Origin: Asticcacaulis sp. AC460 | Lineage (GTDB): Bacteria; Pseudomonadota; Alphaproteobacteria; Caulobacterales; Caulobacteraceae | Length of the DNA stretch: 64,000 nucleotides | Assembly (NCBI RefSeq): GCF_000495795.1 | Contig: NZ_AWGD01000035.1 | Coordinates: forward strand, 62,001 to 126,000 | Direction of reading: 5' to 3' | Shown here: one piece after another, positions 1 to 8,983 of the stretch | Layout: every line of letters begins with the position of its first letter | How positions within the stretch are numbered: position 1 is the stretch's first letter | Translations under genes and position numbers: made by a program | Notes under the pieces: generated by a model | Told to the model about the DNA's origin: nothing | The model's input: the letters and a program-made list of their open reading frames with translations, nothing else | Database searches by the model: none

Positions 1-3000
1 CTGGCCAGCACGACCGGCGATATCGCCGTCTACACCGGCGCCGTCGGCGACTATCAGGTCACGGAAGACGCGGTCACCCACCTCATCACCGTGGTGGATC
101 TGCGTTCGGGTTCGCCCGATGGGACGGATACGCTGGACCGCAGCGTCGAAGCTCTGCGGTTCTCGAACGGAACCTATCTGGTTGACGCGGTTCTGGCCGG
201 TGTCGGTCTGGGCGTGCTCAACTTCGTCGGTGACGACGCAGACAACAGCTACACCGGCAGCGAGGACGCCAACACCGCGGTCGGTAAGGGCGGTAACGAC
301 ACGCTCAACGGCAATGGCGGCAACGACCTCCTGCAGGGCGACGCCGGCGGCGACGCGCTGAACGGCGGCATCGGTGAAGACACGCTCTATTCGGCGGCGC
401 CGATCGGCACTTACCAGGAACCCTACTACTACATCCCTTATGTCGCGCCGACGCTTGACCGCGATGCCGTGGCCGACACCCTGGCCGGTGGCGATGGCGG
501 CGACAGGCTTTCCGCCGGCTACGGCGACAATGTCGACGGCGGCGAAGGCTTCGACACCCTGTTCATCAGCTTCCAGGGCGCCACGACGGGGGTAAACTTC
601 GACCTGTCCCTGGCGAGCCAGACCATCGGCGGCGGCACGATCCGGAATATCGAAGGCGCCGGGTGGATCGAAGGCGGTGAATTCAACGACACCATCCTGG
701 GCGAAGGTTCCGGCTGGAGCGGCAGTGCTCCGGTGGTCTTCGGCATGGGCGGCGACGACAGTCTCGCCGCCGGCTACTATACGGACGGTCTGTATGGGGG
801 GGACGGCAACGACGTCGTCGACGGACGCAACTCGCAATATCTTCAGCTCGTCGACGGTGGCGCCGGCAACGATACGCTGTACACTGCCACCAATACGTTT
901 GCCGCGGCGGACGGCGGCGACGGCGACGACATGATTTATGCGCATGGCGCCATCCGCGGTGGGGCCGGCAATGACACCATCCAGATCGTGTGGAGCTATT
1001 ACGGCGAAGCGGCCTATGGCGGCGATGGTAACGACGATGTCTCGGCGGCGGAAGGCCTGGCGGCGATTCTGCATGGCGAGGCGGGGAACGACATCCTGCG
1101 CGGCAGCGGCGGTTACGACGTCCTTATCGGCGGCGATGGCAACGACACCCTGAACGGGGGCGCCGGCGACGACGAATTGACCGGTGGTGCCGGCAATGAC
1201 AGCCTCACGGGAGGCGCCAACGCGACGGGCACGACCGGTGATGTCGTGGTCTACAGCGGTGCCGCCAGCGACTACCAGGTCACCGAAGACACGGAAACAC
1301 ACCTCATTACGGTGGTCGATCTTCGAACCGGTTCTCCGGACGGTACCGATACGCTGGATCGAACGGTCGAGGCCCTGCGGTTCTCGAACGGCACCTACCT
1401 GCTTGATGCGGTTCTGGCCGGCGGGCTGGGGGTGTTGAACTTTGTCGGCGACGACGGCGACAACAACTACGGCGGCGGTGAGGACAACAACACCGCGGTC
1501 GGCAAGGCCGGCAACGATACGTTCAACGGCAACGGCGGCAACGATACCCTGGAAGGTAATGCCGGCGGCGATCTGCTGATCGGCGGGACGGGCAATGATT
1601 ACCTCTATTCCATTGACCGGCCGGCATCCGGGTACGGAACGCCTCCGGCTCCCGACCGCGATGCGACGGCCGACACGCTGAACGGCGGTGACGGCAATGA
1701 TGTCATCTCGGCCGGCTATGGCGACAATGTCGACGGCGGTGCCGGCGAGGACTACCTGTACATCAGCTTCCAGGGAGCGACGTCGGGCGTCGCCTTTGAC
1801 CTGTCGCTGGCCACCCAGACCATCGGCGGCGCGACGATTCAGAACATCGAAGGCGCTCTCGCCATTGAAGGTGGGGAATTCGATGACCTCATCAACGGTA
1901 ACGGCAGCGGCGGGTCTGGCGATGTGCCGGTCCTGCACGGCATGGGCGGTAACGACACGCTGACCGTCGGTTACTACACCTCGGAACTGTACGGCGACGC
2001 CGGTGACGACGTGGTCGACGGGCGCGCCTCGCAATACCTGAATCGTGCCGACGGCGGTGCCGGTAACGACACGATATACACCTACAGCAACAGCTGGGCG
2101 ACGGCCTACGGCGGTGATGGCGACGACCTTATCTATGCGTACCAGGGTGTCTTCGGCGGCGCCGGTAATGATACCATTGAGATGGCGGGCAGCTACTATT
2201 CCAACGGGACCCATGGTGACGACGGTAACGACGACATCAAGGCGACGAACGGCATGTCGGCGTACATGTATGGTGACGCAGGCAACGACAGCCTGACGGG
2301 CAACTCGGCCGCCGATGCGCTGGATGGCGGTTCCGGCCACGACAGCCTGACCGGCGATGCCGGAGATGATGTGCTGACGGGCGGCGCCGGGGATGACACC
2401 CTGACCGGCGGCGGCAACGAAACGGGCACCACCGGCGATATCGCGGTCTACAGCGGCGCGGTCGGCGACTATCAGGTGACGGAAGACGCGGTCACGCACC
2501 TGATTACGGTGGTCGACCTGCGTTCGGGTTCGCCCGATGGCACCGATACGCTGGACCGCACCGTCGAGGCGATGCGATTCTCGAACGGGACCTATCTGAT
2601 CGATGCGGTTCTGGCCGGTGTCGGCCTCGGTGTGCTCAACTTCGTCGGTGACGATGGCGACAACAGCTATACCGGCAGCGAGGACATCAACACCGCGGTA
2701 GGTAAGGGCGGTAACGATACGTTCAATGGCAATGGCGGCACTGACGCCCTGCAGGGCGACAGCGGCAGCGACCTGCTGAACGGCGGGATCGGCGACGATG
2801 TTCTCTATGCGGCGGCGGCTACGGGCGTCGACGGCGCGACCCTCGACCGCGACGCCGCCACCGATACCCTGAATGGCGGTGCGGGCGGCGATACGATCTC
2901 GGCCGGCTATGGCGACAATGTCGACGGCGGCGTCGGCGAGGACTACCTGTACATCAGCTTCCAGGGGGCGAACTCGGGCATCACCTTCGACCTGGCGAAA

Positions 3001-5751
3001 ACCAGCCAGACTATCGGCGGCGGAACGATCCAGAACATCGAAGGCGCCCTGGCCATCGAAGGCAGCGAATTCGACGACGTTATCAAGGGGGCGGGCAGCA
3101 CCTGGCATGGCGATGTCCCCAGCCTCCATGGCATGGGCGGGAATGACAGCCTGACGGTCGGTTACTATACCTACGAACTCTATGGTGACGCCGGCAACGA
3201 TGTCGTCGACGGACGCGGCTCGCAATATCTGAATCGTGCCGACGGCGGTGCCGGCAACGACACTGTGTATACGGGCAGCAACAGCTGGGCGACGGCCTAT
3301 GGCGGCGACGGCGATGACGTCATCTACGCTTATCGCGACGTCTTCGGCGGCGCCGGTAACGATACCATCGAGATGACGGGCAGCTATTACTCCACGGCGA
3401 CCCACGGCGAAGACGGCAACGACGACATCAAGGCGATCGGCGATATGTCGGTGACCCTGTACGGCGACGGCGGCAACGACACCGTAACGGGCAAGGGCGG
3501 CTATGACATTCTGGACGGCGGCGCGGGTGACGATGTCATCAATGGCGGTGCGGGCAATGATGTCCTGAGTGGTGGCGCCGGCATAGATACCGTGAGCTAT
3601 ACCGGTGCGACGGTCGCCGTGACTGTGTCCCTGGCGACTGGCCAGGCCACGGGCGGCGCCGGCAACGACACCCTGACCGGCTTCGAAAACCTCACCGGTT
3701 CGTCGCGCGGCGACAAGCTGAACGGAAGTTCCGGGGACAATCTTCTGGACGGCGGCGCCGGCAACGACACCCTGACCGGTGGCCTGGGCAATGACACCTA
3801 TTATGTGAATGCGGCGGGTGACAAGGTGATCGAAGCCTCTGGTGAGGGCAAGGACCTGATTGTGGCGACCGTGAGCTATTCCCTGGCCGGAATCTATGCT
3901 GAAAATCTCAGACTGGGCGGTGCCGGGAACATCAACGCCACCGGGAACAACCTGTCGAATCAGCTGACCGGTAACAGCGGCGCCAATCTCATCGACGGCG
4001 GCATTGGCAACGATACCATGGCCGGCGGGGCAGGGGACGATACCTATGTCGTCAATGCGCAGGGCGATGTCGTGACGGAAATCGCCGGTGAAGGTGTCGA
4101 TACGGTGCGGTCCGCCATCAGTTTCACTCTCGGCGGCGAGCTTGAACATCTGACCCTCACGGGAATCGCAGACCTTGTCGGCACCGGCAACGCCGGCGCC
4201 AACACTCTGATCGGCAATGGCGGCAACAACCGGCTGGATGGCGGTATTGGCAACGATACGCTGGTCGGCGGAGCCGGCGACGACACCTTCGTCGTCGATG
4301 GCGACGATACCGTGACCGAAGCGGCCGGCGAGGGGACGGACTGGGTGATGGCCTCGCTCAGCTATACGCTGGGCGCCGATGTCGAAAATCTCATTCTGTC
4401 GGGCAGCGGCCATTTCGCCGCCACGGGCAATCTTCTCAACAACCTGCTGACCGGTAACGCCGGAAATAACTGGCTGGACGGTCTTGCCGGCGCCGACTCG
4501 ATGCAGGGCGGCCTGGGTAACGACACCTACGTCGTTGATGCCCTTGGTGATGTGGTGACCGAAGGCGCGTCGCAAGGCATCGACTCGGTGCGGTCCTCCG
4601 TGGGCTTTGTCCTCGGCGCCAATCTGGAGCACCTCGTCCTGACCGGGTCTGATCACGTAAACGGCACGGGTAACGGTCTGAACAACACCCTGACGGGCAA
4701 TGCCGGCAATAACCTGCTGGACGGTGGCGCCGGTGGCGACCGCATGGTCGGCGGGTTGGGCGACGATACATACTATGTCGATAACGCCGCCGACAGCGTC
4801 GGCGAGAACCACCTGGAGGGCACCGACACCATCATCTCGTCGGTGAGCTATTCTCTGTTCGGTCGCGCGGTGGAGGTCCTGACCCTGACCGGGGCGGGCA
4901 ACCTGGCCGGCACCGGCAACTCTCTCAACAACGTGATGACCGGCAATGCTGGCAACAACACGCTGGATGGCGGGGCCGGCAACGACGTGCTGGACGGTGG
5001 AGCGGGCATCGATCGCCTTCTGGGCGGGCTGGGTGACGACACCTATTACGTCGACAATGCCGCTGATAGCGTCGGAGAGAACCACCTGGAGGGCACCGAC
5101 ACCATCATCTCATCGGTCAGCTACTCACTGTTCGGTCGCGCGGTCGAGGTCCTGACCCTGACGGGCCCAGGCAACCTGAACGGCACCGGCAATTCGCTAA
5201 ACAACACGCTGACCGGCAATGCCGGCAACAACGTGCTGGATGGTGGCGCCGGCGCGGACAGGCTTGTCGGGGGGCTGGGTGACGACACCTACTATGTCGA
5301 CCATGCCGGCGATAACGTTCAGGAACTCCATTTCGGAGGTACCGACACGGTGTTAAGCTCGGTGACCTATTCGCTGATCGGACGCGCGGTTGAAGTCATG
5401 ACGTTGACCGGGGCAGCAAATATCAACGCCACCGGCAACTCGCTGAACAACACCTTGACCGGCAACAGCGGCAACAACCGCCTGGATGGGGGGATTGGCA
5501 ACGATACCCTGACCGGGGGCGACGGTGCTGACGTGTTCGTTTTCCTGGGTGGCACCTGGAAGGACGCAGTGACGGACTTCTCGGCCTCCCAGAACGACAG
5601 AATCGATATCCATGCCGTCACGAACGGCGTGGTCAACAGCGCCATCGTTACGCAGATGGGATCGGATGTGCTGATCAATCTGGGCGGCGGCAATACGGTT
5701 ACGGTCCTGGGGGCGACCCAGGCCGATGTGCTCAGCCATATTGTGTGGTAA
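1..5751 (+). CDS. Giant RTX (hemolysin-type calcium-binding repeat) protein, 5' end missing
   Basis: The frame is open from base 1, so the gene starts upstream of the window; about 1,916 residues are visible. The protein is built almost entirely of glycine/aspartate-rich nonapeptides of the GGxGxDxLx kind, which in RTX proteins bind calcium outside the cell. The first 1,190 residues are three long repeats of about 400 residues; then come seven shorter repeats containing DTYYVD-like strands. The C-terminus is a non-glycine-rich stretch ending LSHIVW, as expected for an uncleaved type I secretion signal. No catalytic domain is visible in this part. The ABC/MFP type I exporter is not in the window. 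Inferred role: secreted surface-layer, adhesin or biofilm-type protein. Confidence 0.9.
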   Translation: MASTTGDIAVYTGAVGDYQVTEDAVTHLITVVDLRSGSPDGTDTLDRSVEALRFSNGTYLVDAVLAGVGLGVLNFVGDDADNSYTGSEDANTAVGKGGNDTLNGNGGNDLLQGDAGGDALNGGIGEDTLYSAAPIGTYQEPYYYIPYVAPTLDRDAVADTLAGGDGGDRLSAGYGDNVDGGEGFDTLFISFQGATTGVNFDLSLASQTIGGGTIRNIEGAGWIEGGEFNDTILGEGSGWSGSAPVVFGMGGDDSLAAGYYTDGLYGGDGNDVVDGRNSQYLQLVDGGAGNDTLYTATNTFAAADGGDGDDMIYAHGAIRGGAGNDTIQIVWSYYGEAAYGGDGNDDVSAAEGLAAILHGEAGNDILRGSGGYDVLIGGDGNDTLNGGAGDDELTGGAGNDSLTGGANATGTTGDVVVYSGAASDYQVTEDTETHLITVVDLRTGSPDGTDTLDRTVEALRFSNGTYLLDAVLAGGLGVLNFVGDDGDNNYGGGEDNNTAVGKAGNDTFNGNGGNDTLEGNAGGDLLIGGTGNDYLYSIDRPASGYGTPPAPDRDATADTLNGGDGNDVISAGYGDNVDGGAGEDYLYISFQGATSGVAFDLSLATQTIGGATIQNIEGALAIEGGEFDDLINGNGSGGSGDVPVLHGMGGNDTLTVGYYTSELYGDAGDDVVDGRASQYLNRADGGAGNDTIYTYSNSWATAYGGDGDDLIYAYQGVFGGAGNDTIEMAGSYYSNGTHGDDGNDDIKATNGMSAYMYGDAGNDSLTGNSAADALDGGSGHDSLTGDAGDDVLTGGAGDDTLTGGGNETGTTGDIAVYSGAVGDYQVTEDAVTHLITVVDLRSGSPDGTDTLDRTVEAMRFSNGTYLIDAVLAGVGLGVLNFVGDDGDNSYTGSEDINTAVGKGGNDTFNGNGGTDALQGDSGSDLLNGGIGDDVLYAAAATGVDGATLDRDAATDTLNGGAGGDTISAGYGDNVDGGVGEDYLYISFQGANSGITFDLAKTSQTIGGGTIQNIEGALAIEGSEFDDVIKGAGSTWHGDVPSLHGMGGNDSLTVGYYTYELYGDAGNDVVDGRGSQYLNRADGGAGNDTVYTGSNSWATAYGGDGDDVIYAYRDVFGGAGNDTIEMTGSYYSTATHGEDGNDDIKAIGDMSVTLYGDGGNDTVTGKGGYDILDGGAGDDVINGGAGNDVLSGGAGIDTVSYTGATVAVTVSLATGQATGGAGNDTLTGFENLTGSSRGDKLNGSSGDNLLDGGAGNDTLTGGLGNDTYYVNAAGDKVIEASGEGKDLIVATVSYSLAGIYAENLRLGGAGNINATGNNLSNQLTGNSGANLIDGGIGNDTMAGGAGDDTYVVNAQGDVVTEIAGEGVDTVRSAISFTLGGELEHLTLTGIADLVGTGNAGANTLIGNGGNNRLDGGIGNDTLVGGAGDDTFVVDGDDTVTEAAGEGTDWVMASLSYTLGADVENLILSGSGHFAATGNLLNNLLTGNAGNNWLDGLAGADSMQGGLGNDTYVVDALGDVVTEGASQGIDSVRSSVGFVLGANLEHLVLTGSDHVNGTGNGLNNTLTGNAGNNLLDGGAGGDRMVGGLGDDTYYVDNAADSVGENHLEGTDTIISSVSYSLFGRAVEVLTLTGAGNLAGTGNSLNNVMTGNAGNNTLDGGAGNDVLDGGAGIDRLLGGLGDDTYYVDNAADSVGENHLEGTDTIISSVSYSLFGRAVEVLTLTGPGNLNGTGNSLNNTLTGNAGNNVLDGGAGADRLVGGLGDDTYYVDHAGDNVQELHFGGTDTVLSSVTYSLIGRAVEVMTLTGAANINATGNSLNNTLTGNSGNNRLDGGIGNDTLTGGDGADVFVFLGGTWKDAVTDFSASQNDRIDIHAVTNGVVNSAIVTQMGSDVLINLGGGNTVTVLGATQADVLSHIVW
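10..3590 (+). repeat. Three tandem ~1.2-kb repeats inside the RTX gene
   Basis: The sequence encoding TTGDIAVYSGAVGDYQV recurs at about 10, 1231 and 2428, giving periods of 1,221 and 1,197 bp. Each unit carries in order a beta-rich segment (VVDLRSGSPDGTDTLDR), RTX nonapeptides, a tyrosine-rich variable insert (VPVLHGMGGNDTL-like) and more nonapeptides. The units differ by synonymous changes and short indels, for example the stretch after LYSAAPIG present only in the first, so they are not recent identical duplicates. Confidence 0.9.
3770..5510 (+). repeat. Seven shorter RTX repeats at the C-terminal end
   Basis: A block of roughly 80-92 residues recurs seven times: GGLGNDTYYV, an acidic loop (VTEAAGEGTD), a hydrophobic strand (SYSLxxxVExLTLTG) and a TGNxLNNxLTGNxGNNxLDGG tail. 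Copies five and six, near 4750-4894 and 5024-5165, encode an identical stretch of more than 40 residues but differ at synonymous positions, which points to conservation of the protein sequence. Confidence 0.85.
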
Positions 5752-6683
5752 AGCGCGCCGGCTTCGCGCCGGCACCCTGTCGTATCGCTGGCCAGGAGCC
5801 AAGCACGTTCCCACGGCATCACCGTGTGAACGTGCGGAGCGTATAAATGTAAAATTAGAGCGGGTTGCGTTCCGCTAAGCGTCTCCGTCTCAACGCGCCC
5901 CACGCTTGTCCTGAAGCGTATGGACGTCGCACCGCCACAGGTGGTGCTCCGGGCGGGTATCCGCATGCCCCCTCACGGGTGCATGCACGCAACGGCGCGG
6001 GGGCCTCACCCCTGACTATCCAGGTGCGTTTCACATAGCGTAACGCCGCCCTCAACGCCCTGCACCGGCGAAGGGGGAAGATCGTCCGTTTCCGGACAGT
6101 TCCTTGTTTAAGTTGGTATGTTAGCGGTCACAACGACTCGTAGGCCCGCCCCCCTCCATAGGGTTGTACCACGCCTGCGGATTTCGCCTGTGAAGCGCTG
6201 TGAGGATGATTTTCATCCACACCGTAAAAATTTTTTTCACAGGGCGACGGATCACGTCTTATTACGTATGTAGCGAATAACTCTCGGACAGATATGGCTT
6301 TTTAATTCATCCTTTTCTAAGGGTTTGGCCTTACCGAGGTTCCGGTCAAGAAAAGTCTGTAACTGACACCTTGACGTTTAAGGCTTTGCCGGATCATTTA
6401 GCCACAAACCGATTTGTAGCGGGTTACAAACCGTTAACAAATCGGTCGCCTTTTGAACCGGAATGGTTCATAATGGCAGGGTTTGTGCTCTGGCCATGGC
6501 GTGATACGGACCGTCAGAATTCTGTACGTGCCCGCGCTCAGACACGAAAGGATTGCTCAGGGATTTCGGGTGCGCCCGTTGTTCCTTGCGGTTCTTAGTT
6601 TTCAACACGGGGTAACGCTTCCCCCCTTTAGTCCTTGGTCAGCCCCCCTCCGGGTACGGTCCATAATCAGGAATTGGCGAAAA
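5752..6683. other. Long noncoding region before exbB
   Basis: No credible gene is present in about 930 bases. Right after the RTX stop there is a short GCCGGC/GCCGGC stem without a T-run (5757-5773), a weak terminator at best. Around 6187-6243 an imperfect inverted repeat (CCTGTGAA and TTCACAGG) encloses a smaller palindrome, GGATGATTTTCATCC (6204-6218). A possible -35 element TTGACG lies at 6371-6376 and is followed by the ACAAACCG-type inverted repeats annotated separately. The long AT-richer leader suggests complex transcriptional control of the exbB operon. Confidence 0.6.
6404..6445. promoter_or_regulatory. Clustered dyads, likely operator of the exbB operon
   Basis: ACAAACCG occurs twice, at 6404 and 6426, 22 bp (two helical turns) apart. 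CCGATTTGT (6409-6417) and ACAAATCGG (6437-6445) form a perfect 9-bp inverted repeat, and TTTGTA/TACAAA (6413-6418, 6425-6430) another inside it. The cluster lies about 240 bp before the exbB start and just downstream of a TTGACG hexamer. The binding protein is not identified; it does not match a classical Fur box. Confidence 0.5.
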
Positions 6684-7547
6684 ATGCTCGAACACAAGAA
6701 ATCTAATCCGCTCATTGCTCTGCTTGGCGCCGCTGCGCTGCTGATGAGCGCTCCCGCGATGGCCGCTACGGCCGCGGCTCCGGCCGCCGCCACTTCGGAA
6801 GCCGCCGCTCCGGCCGCCGCTCCGGCCGCCGACGCCCCCGCTGCCGAAGAAAAGCACGGTGGCGATGTCAACTTTGCCTCCATGTTCCTGGGCGCGACGA
6901 TCGTCGTTAAGGTCGTCATGTGTCTGCTGGTCCTGATGTCCCTCTTCTCCTGGATCCTGCTGATCATGAAGATGCTGGACTTCTCGTCGCTGAACCGCGT
7001 CTCCAGCAACTTCCTGGAAGCCTATCGCGGCGCTCGCTCGATCGCCGACATCAACCGCATCGCCGTCTCGGACGAGTTCGCCGGTAACCCGCTGGCCGAC
7101 ATGGCCGCCGTGGGCACCGAAGAAGTCCAGCTGTCCAAGCAAGCCGGCCTGCAGGTCTCGGGTGAACACCGCGACTCGACCCTGACCCGCGCCGAAGCCT
7201 CGATCCACGCCGTTCAGGCCGGTCTGGCCAAGCGTCTGTCGGGCGGTCTGTCCTTCCTGGCTACCACGGGTTCGACTTCGCCGTTCATCGGTCTGTTCGG
7301 TACCGTTTACGGCATCATGAACTCCTTCATCGGTATCGCCAACTCGAACACGACCAACCTGGCCGTCGTCGCCCCGGGTATCGCCGAAGCCCTTATGGCT
7401 ACCGGTATCGGCCTGATCGCCGCTATCCCGGCCGTTGTCATGTACAACATCTTCAACACGGCCATCTCCAATTACGGCATCCGCTCGGAACAGTTCGTGT
7501 CTGAACTGATGAACTCGCTGTCGCGTCAGCTCGACAAGGGGGCGTAA
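6684..7547 (+). CDS. exbB: ExbB/TolQ-type proton channel subunit
   Basis: ExbB is the inner-membrane subunit that, with ExbD, uses the proton gradient to energise TonB. The 287-residue product starts with a cleavable signal peptide (MLEHKKSNPLIALLGAAALL, ending SAPAMA), then an Ala/Pro-rich linker of about 35 residues, a first membrane span near residue 75 (VVMCLLVLMSLFSWILLIMK), and the typical MotA/TolQ/ExbB core with LFGTVYGIMNSF and the final span ATGIGLIAAIPAVVMYN. The ATG at 6684 was chosen because it places the signal peptide at the N-terminus; the frame is open further upstream. exbD follows after five bases. Confidence 0.93.
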   Translation: MLEHKKSNPLIALLGAAALLMSAPAMAATAAAPAAATSEAAAPAAAPAADAPAAEEKHGGDVNFASMFLGATIVVKVVMCLLVLMSLFSWILLIMKMLDFSSLNRVSSNFLEAYRGARSIADINRIAVSDEFAGNPLADMAAVGTEEVQLSKQAGLQVSGEHRDSTLTRAEASIHAVQAGLAKRLSGGLSFLATTGSTSPFIGLFGTVYGIMNSFIGIANSNTTNLAVVAPGIAEALMATGIGLIAAIPAVVMYNIFNTAISNYGIRSEQFVSELMNSLSRQLDKGA

Positions 7548-7552
7548 GCACC

Positions 7553-7990
7553 ATGGGAGCTAAGCTATCAGGTGGTGGCGGTGGCTCGAAACTGCATGTC
7601 GATCAGAACGCGGAAATCAACGTTACCCCGTTCGTGGACGTTATGCTGGTTCTCCTCATTATCTTCATGGTGGCGGCGCCGCTCGCCACTGTGTCGATCG
7701 AAGTGGTATTGCCCAAAGCCGTTGCCAAGCCGCAACCTTCCCCGCCGAAGCCGGTCTATATTTCGGTTCAAACGGATGGTAGCGTGTTTATCAGTGACTT
7801 TCCGACGTCGCTCGAAACTCTGGGTGACGACATTAAGAAAAACATTGGTGCACGCGACCCGGATCAGGAACGGATCTATATCCGTTGCGATCAGAAGACC
7901 CGTTATGCCGATTTCATGAAAGTCATGAATGCGCTTCAGGACAATGGATTCTACTCCGTCGCGCTCGTCGGCGAAGATGATGCACAGTAG
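7553..7990 (+). CDS. exbD: ExbD/TolR-type biopolymer transport protein
   Basis: ExbD is the plug-like partner of ExbB in the TonB motor. The 145-residue protein has the expected layout: a short cytoplasmic N-terminus with a GGGGGS stretch, the motif INVTPFVDVMLVLLIIFMV, in which the Asp of FVDVM is the proton-carrying residue of the family, and a periplasmic domain of about 90 residues. It sits between exbB and tonB in one operon. Confidence 0.93.
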   Translation: MGAKLSGGGGGSKLHVDQNAEINVTPFVDVMLVLLIIFMVAAPLATVSIEVVLPKAVAKPQPSPPKPVYISVQTDGSVFISDFPTSLETLGDDIKKNIGARDPDQERIYIRCDQKTRYADFMKVMNALQDNGFYSVALVGEDDAQ

Positions 7991-8008
7991 TAGAGGGTCT
8001 TGAATCAT

Positions 8009-8701
8009 ATGGCTGACGAAGCACCCATTAGAAAACGGGACCCAATTCTCGACGACGCCCCCAAGACCAACAAAGGGTCTTTGGCGATCGCCGTCGGGGT
8101 CGCCGCTGTTATCCACGCGGGCATCCTTTTCTACTTCCTCAAGGCGAAGTTTGAAATCAAGGAACACGCGTTTCAAGACGAGAAGGTGAATGTGGACATT
8201 GTGGAGGCACCTCCGCCGCCTCCGCCTCCACCTCCACCTCCGCCTCCGCCGCCGAATGCGCCGCCTCCGCCGCAAATTCAGCCGCGCGAACCCGTCGTCA
8301 CCAATATCCCGACGGAAACCTACGAGGCAAAACCGGTTAAGAAGGAAGAGCGTGTCGAAGATCCTCGCCCACCCGTGAAGATCGCTGATTCGCCTCCGCC
8401 TCCGCCGGCACCGCCGGCGCCGACATACGTGAACGCAAAGTGGGCCAAGTTCCCGAAACTCGACGAGTACTATCCGGAGCGTGCTGCGGAAGACGAAGTC
8501 GAAGGTCAGGCCACCATCGAGTGCGAAATCCTGAGCGCAGATGGTAAGGTTCGCTGTAACGTTCTCGACGAAAAGCCCAAGGGCTATGGTTTCGGCGCCG
8601 CTGCCAAGCGGGCCGTTGAATCCAAGGGCCGGGTCGATACCGGTGGCGGTCTCGTTCAACCGGGACAAAAGCTGAGACAGACCTTCAGCTTCAAGTTCTA
8701 A
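8009..8701 (+). CDS. tonB: TonB family energy transducer
   Basis: TonB links the ExbBD motor to outer-membrane TonB-dependent receptors. The 230-residue product has one N-terminal membrane anchor (AIAVGVAAVIHAGILFYFL), a periplasmic spacer with 15 consecutive prolines (about 8206-8250) and further PPPP runs, and a C-terminal TonB domain (EYYPERAAEDEVEGQATIEC, later PKGYGFGAAAKRAV). A TTG at 8000 is in frame, but the AGAGGG ribosome site at 7992-7997 is too close to it; ATG 8009 fits better. The polyproline run would be expected to need EF-P for translation. Confidence 0.92.
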   Translation: MADEAPIRKRDPILDDAPKTNKGSLAIAVGVAAVIHAGILFYFLKAKFEIKEHAFQDEKVNVDIVEAPPPPPPPPPPPPPPPNAPPPPQIQPREPVVTNIPTETYEAKPVKKEERVEDPRPPVKIADSPPPPPAPPAPTYVNAKWAKFPKLDEYYPERAAEDEVEGQATIECEILSADGKVRCNVLDEKPKGYGFGAAAKRAVESKGRVDTGGGLVQPGQKLRQTFSFKF

Positions 8702-8718
8702 CCGGAACCAAGACGTCA

Positions 8719-8747
8719 AACCCGGAACCGCAAGGTTCCGGGTTTTT
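8719..8747 (+). terminator. Rho-independent terminator of exbB-exbD-tonB
   Basis: An 11-bp perfect stem (AACCCGGAACC and GGTTCCGGGTT) with a GCAA tetraloop runs into a T-run, 17 bases after the tonB stop. Confidence 0.92.
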
Positions 8748-8756
8748 CATGTGCGG

Positions 8757-8796
8757 AAACGAACACCCCGAAGGCGACTTCGGGGTGTTCGTTTTT
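8757..8796. terminator. Second, very strong hairpin terminator
   Basis: A 17-bp perfect stem (left arm 8757-8773, right arm 8778-8794) with a GCGA tetraloop is followed by Ts and preceded by As, so it could work in both directions. Together with the hairpin just upstream it isolates the exbBD-tonB operon from the second tonB-like gene. Confidence 0.88.
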
Positions 8797-8983
8797 CAAA
8801 GCCCTATTCTGCAAGGGTTTCCCGCATTTGCGCGAGCGTCATGATGGGCGTATCCTGATGCAGTAAAGCAAAAGTCATATCGTACTATCGGCTAAGGTCG
8901 ATTAGTAAGCCGGACGGGTTTTGACCTCGTATGGCATCGGTACACTTTTGTCTTTTCCACAATGTGCAGGAGATATAAGTATC

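Noticed and set aside
1-5751. CRISPR-like or satellite array
   Set aside because: The periodicity is codon-based and explained by RTX nonapeptide and larger protein repeats.
5855-6055. Arg-rich 66-codon minus-strand frame after the RTX gene
   Set aside because: No ribosome site, composition of noncoding GC-rich DNA; possibly a worn repeat, not a gene.
6201-6220. Fur box upstream of exbB
   Set aside because: GGATGATTTTCATCC is palindromic but does not match the GATAAT-type 19-bp consensus closely enough.
8806-8882. 24-codon minus-strand peptide (MTFALLHQDTPIMTLAQMRE, then TLAE)
   Set aside because: Looks protein-like but has no clear ribosome site and no homologue I recognise; may be a gene remnant.
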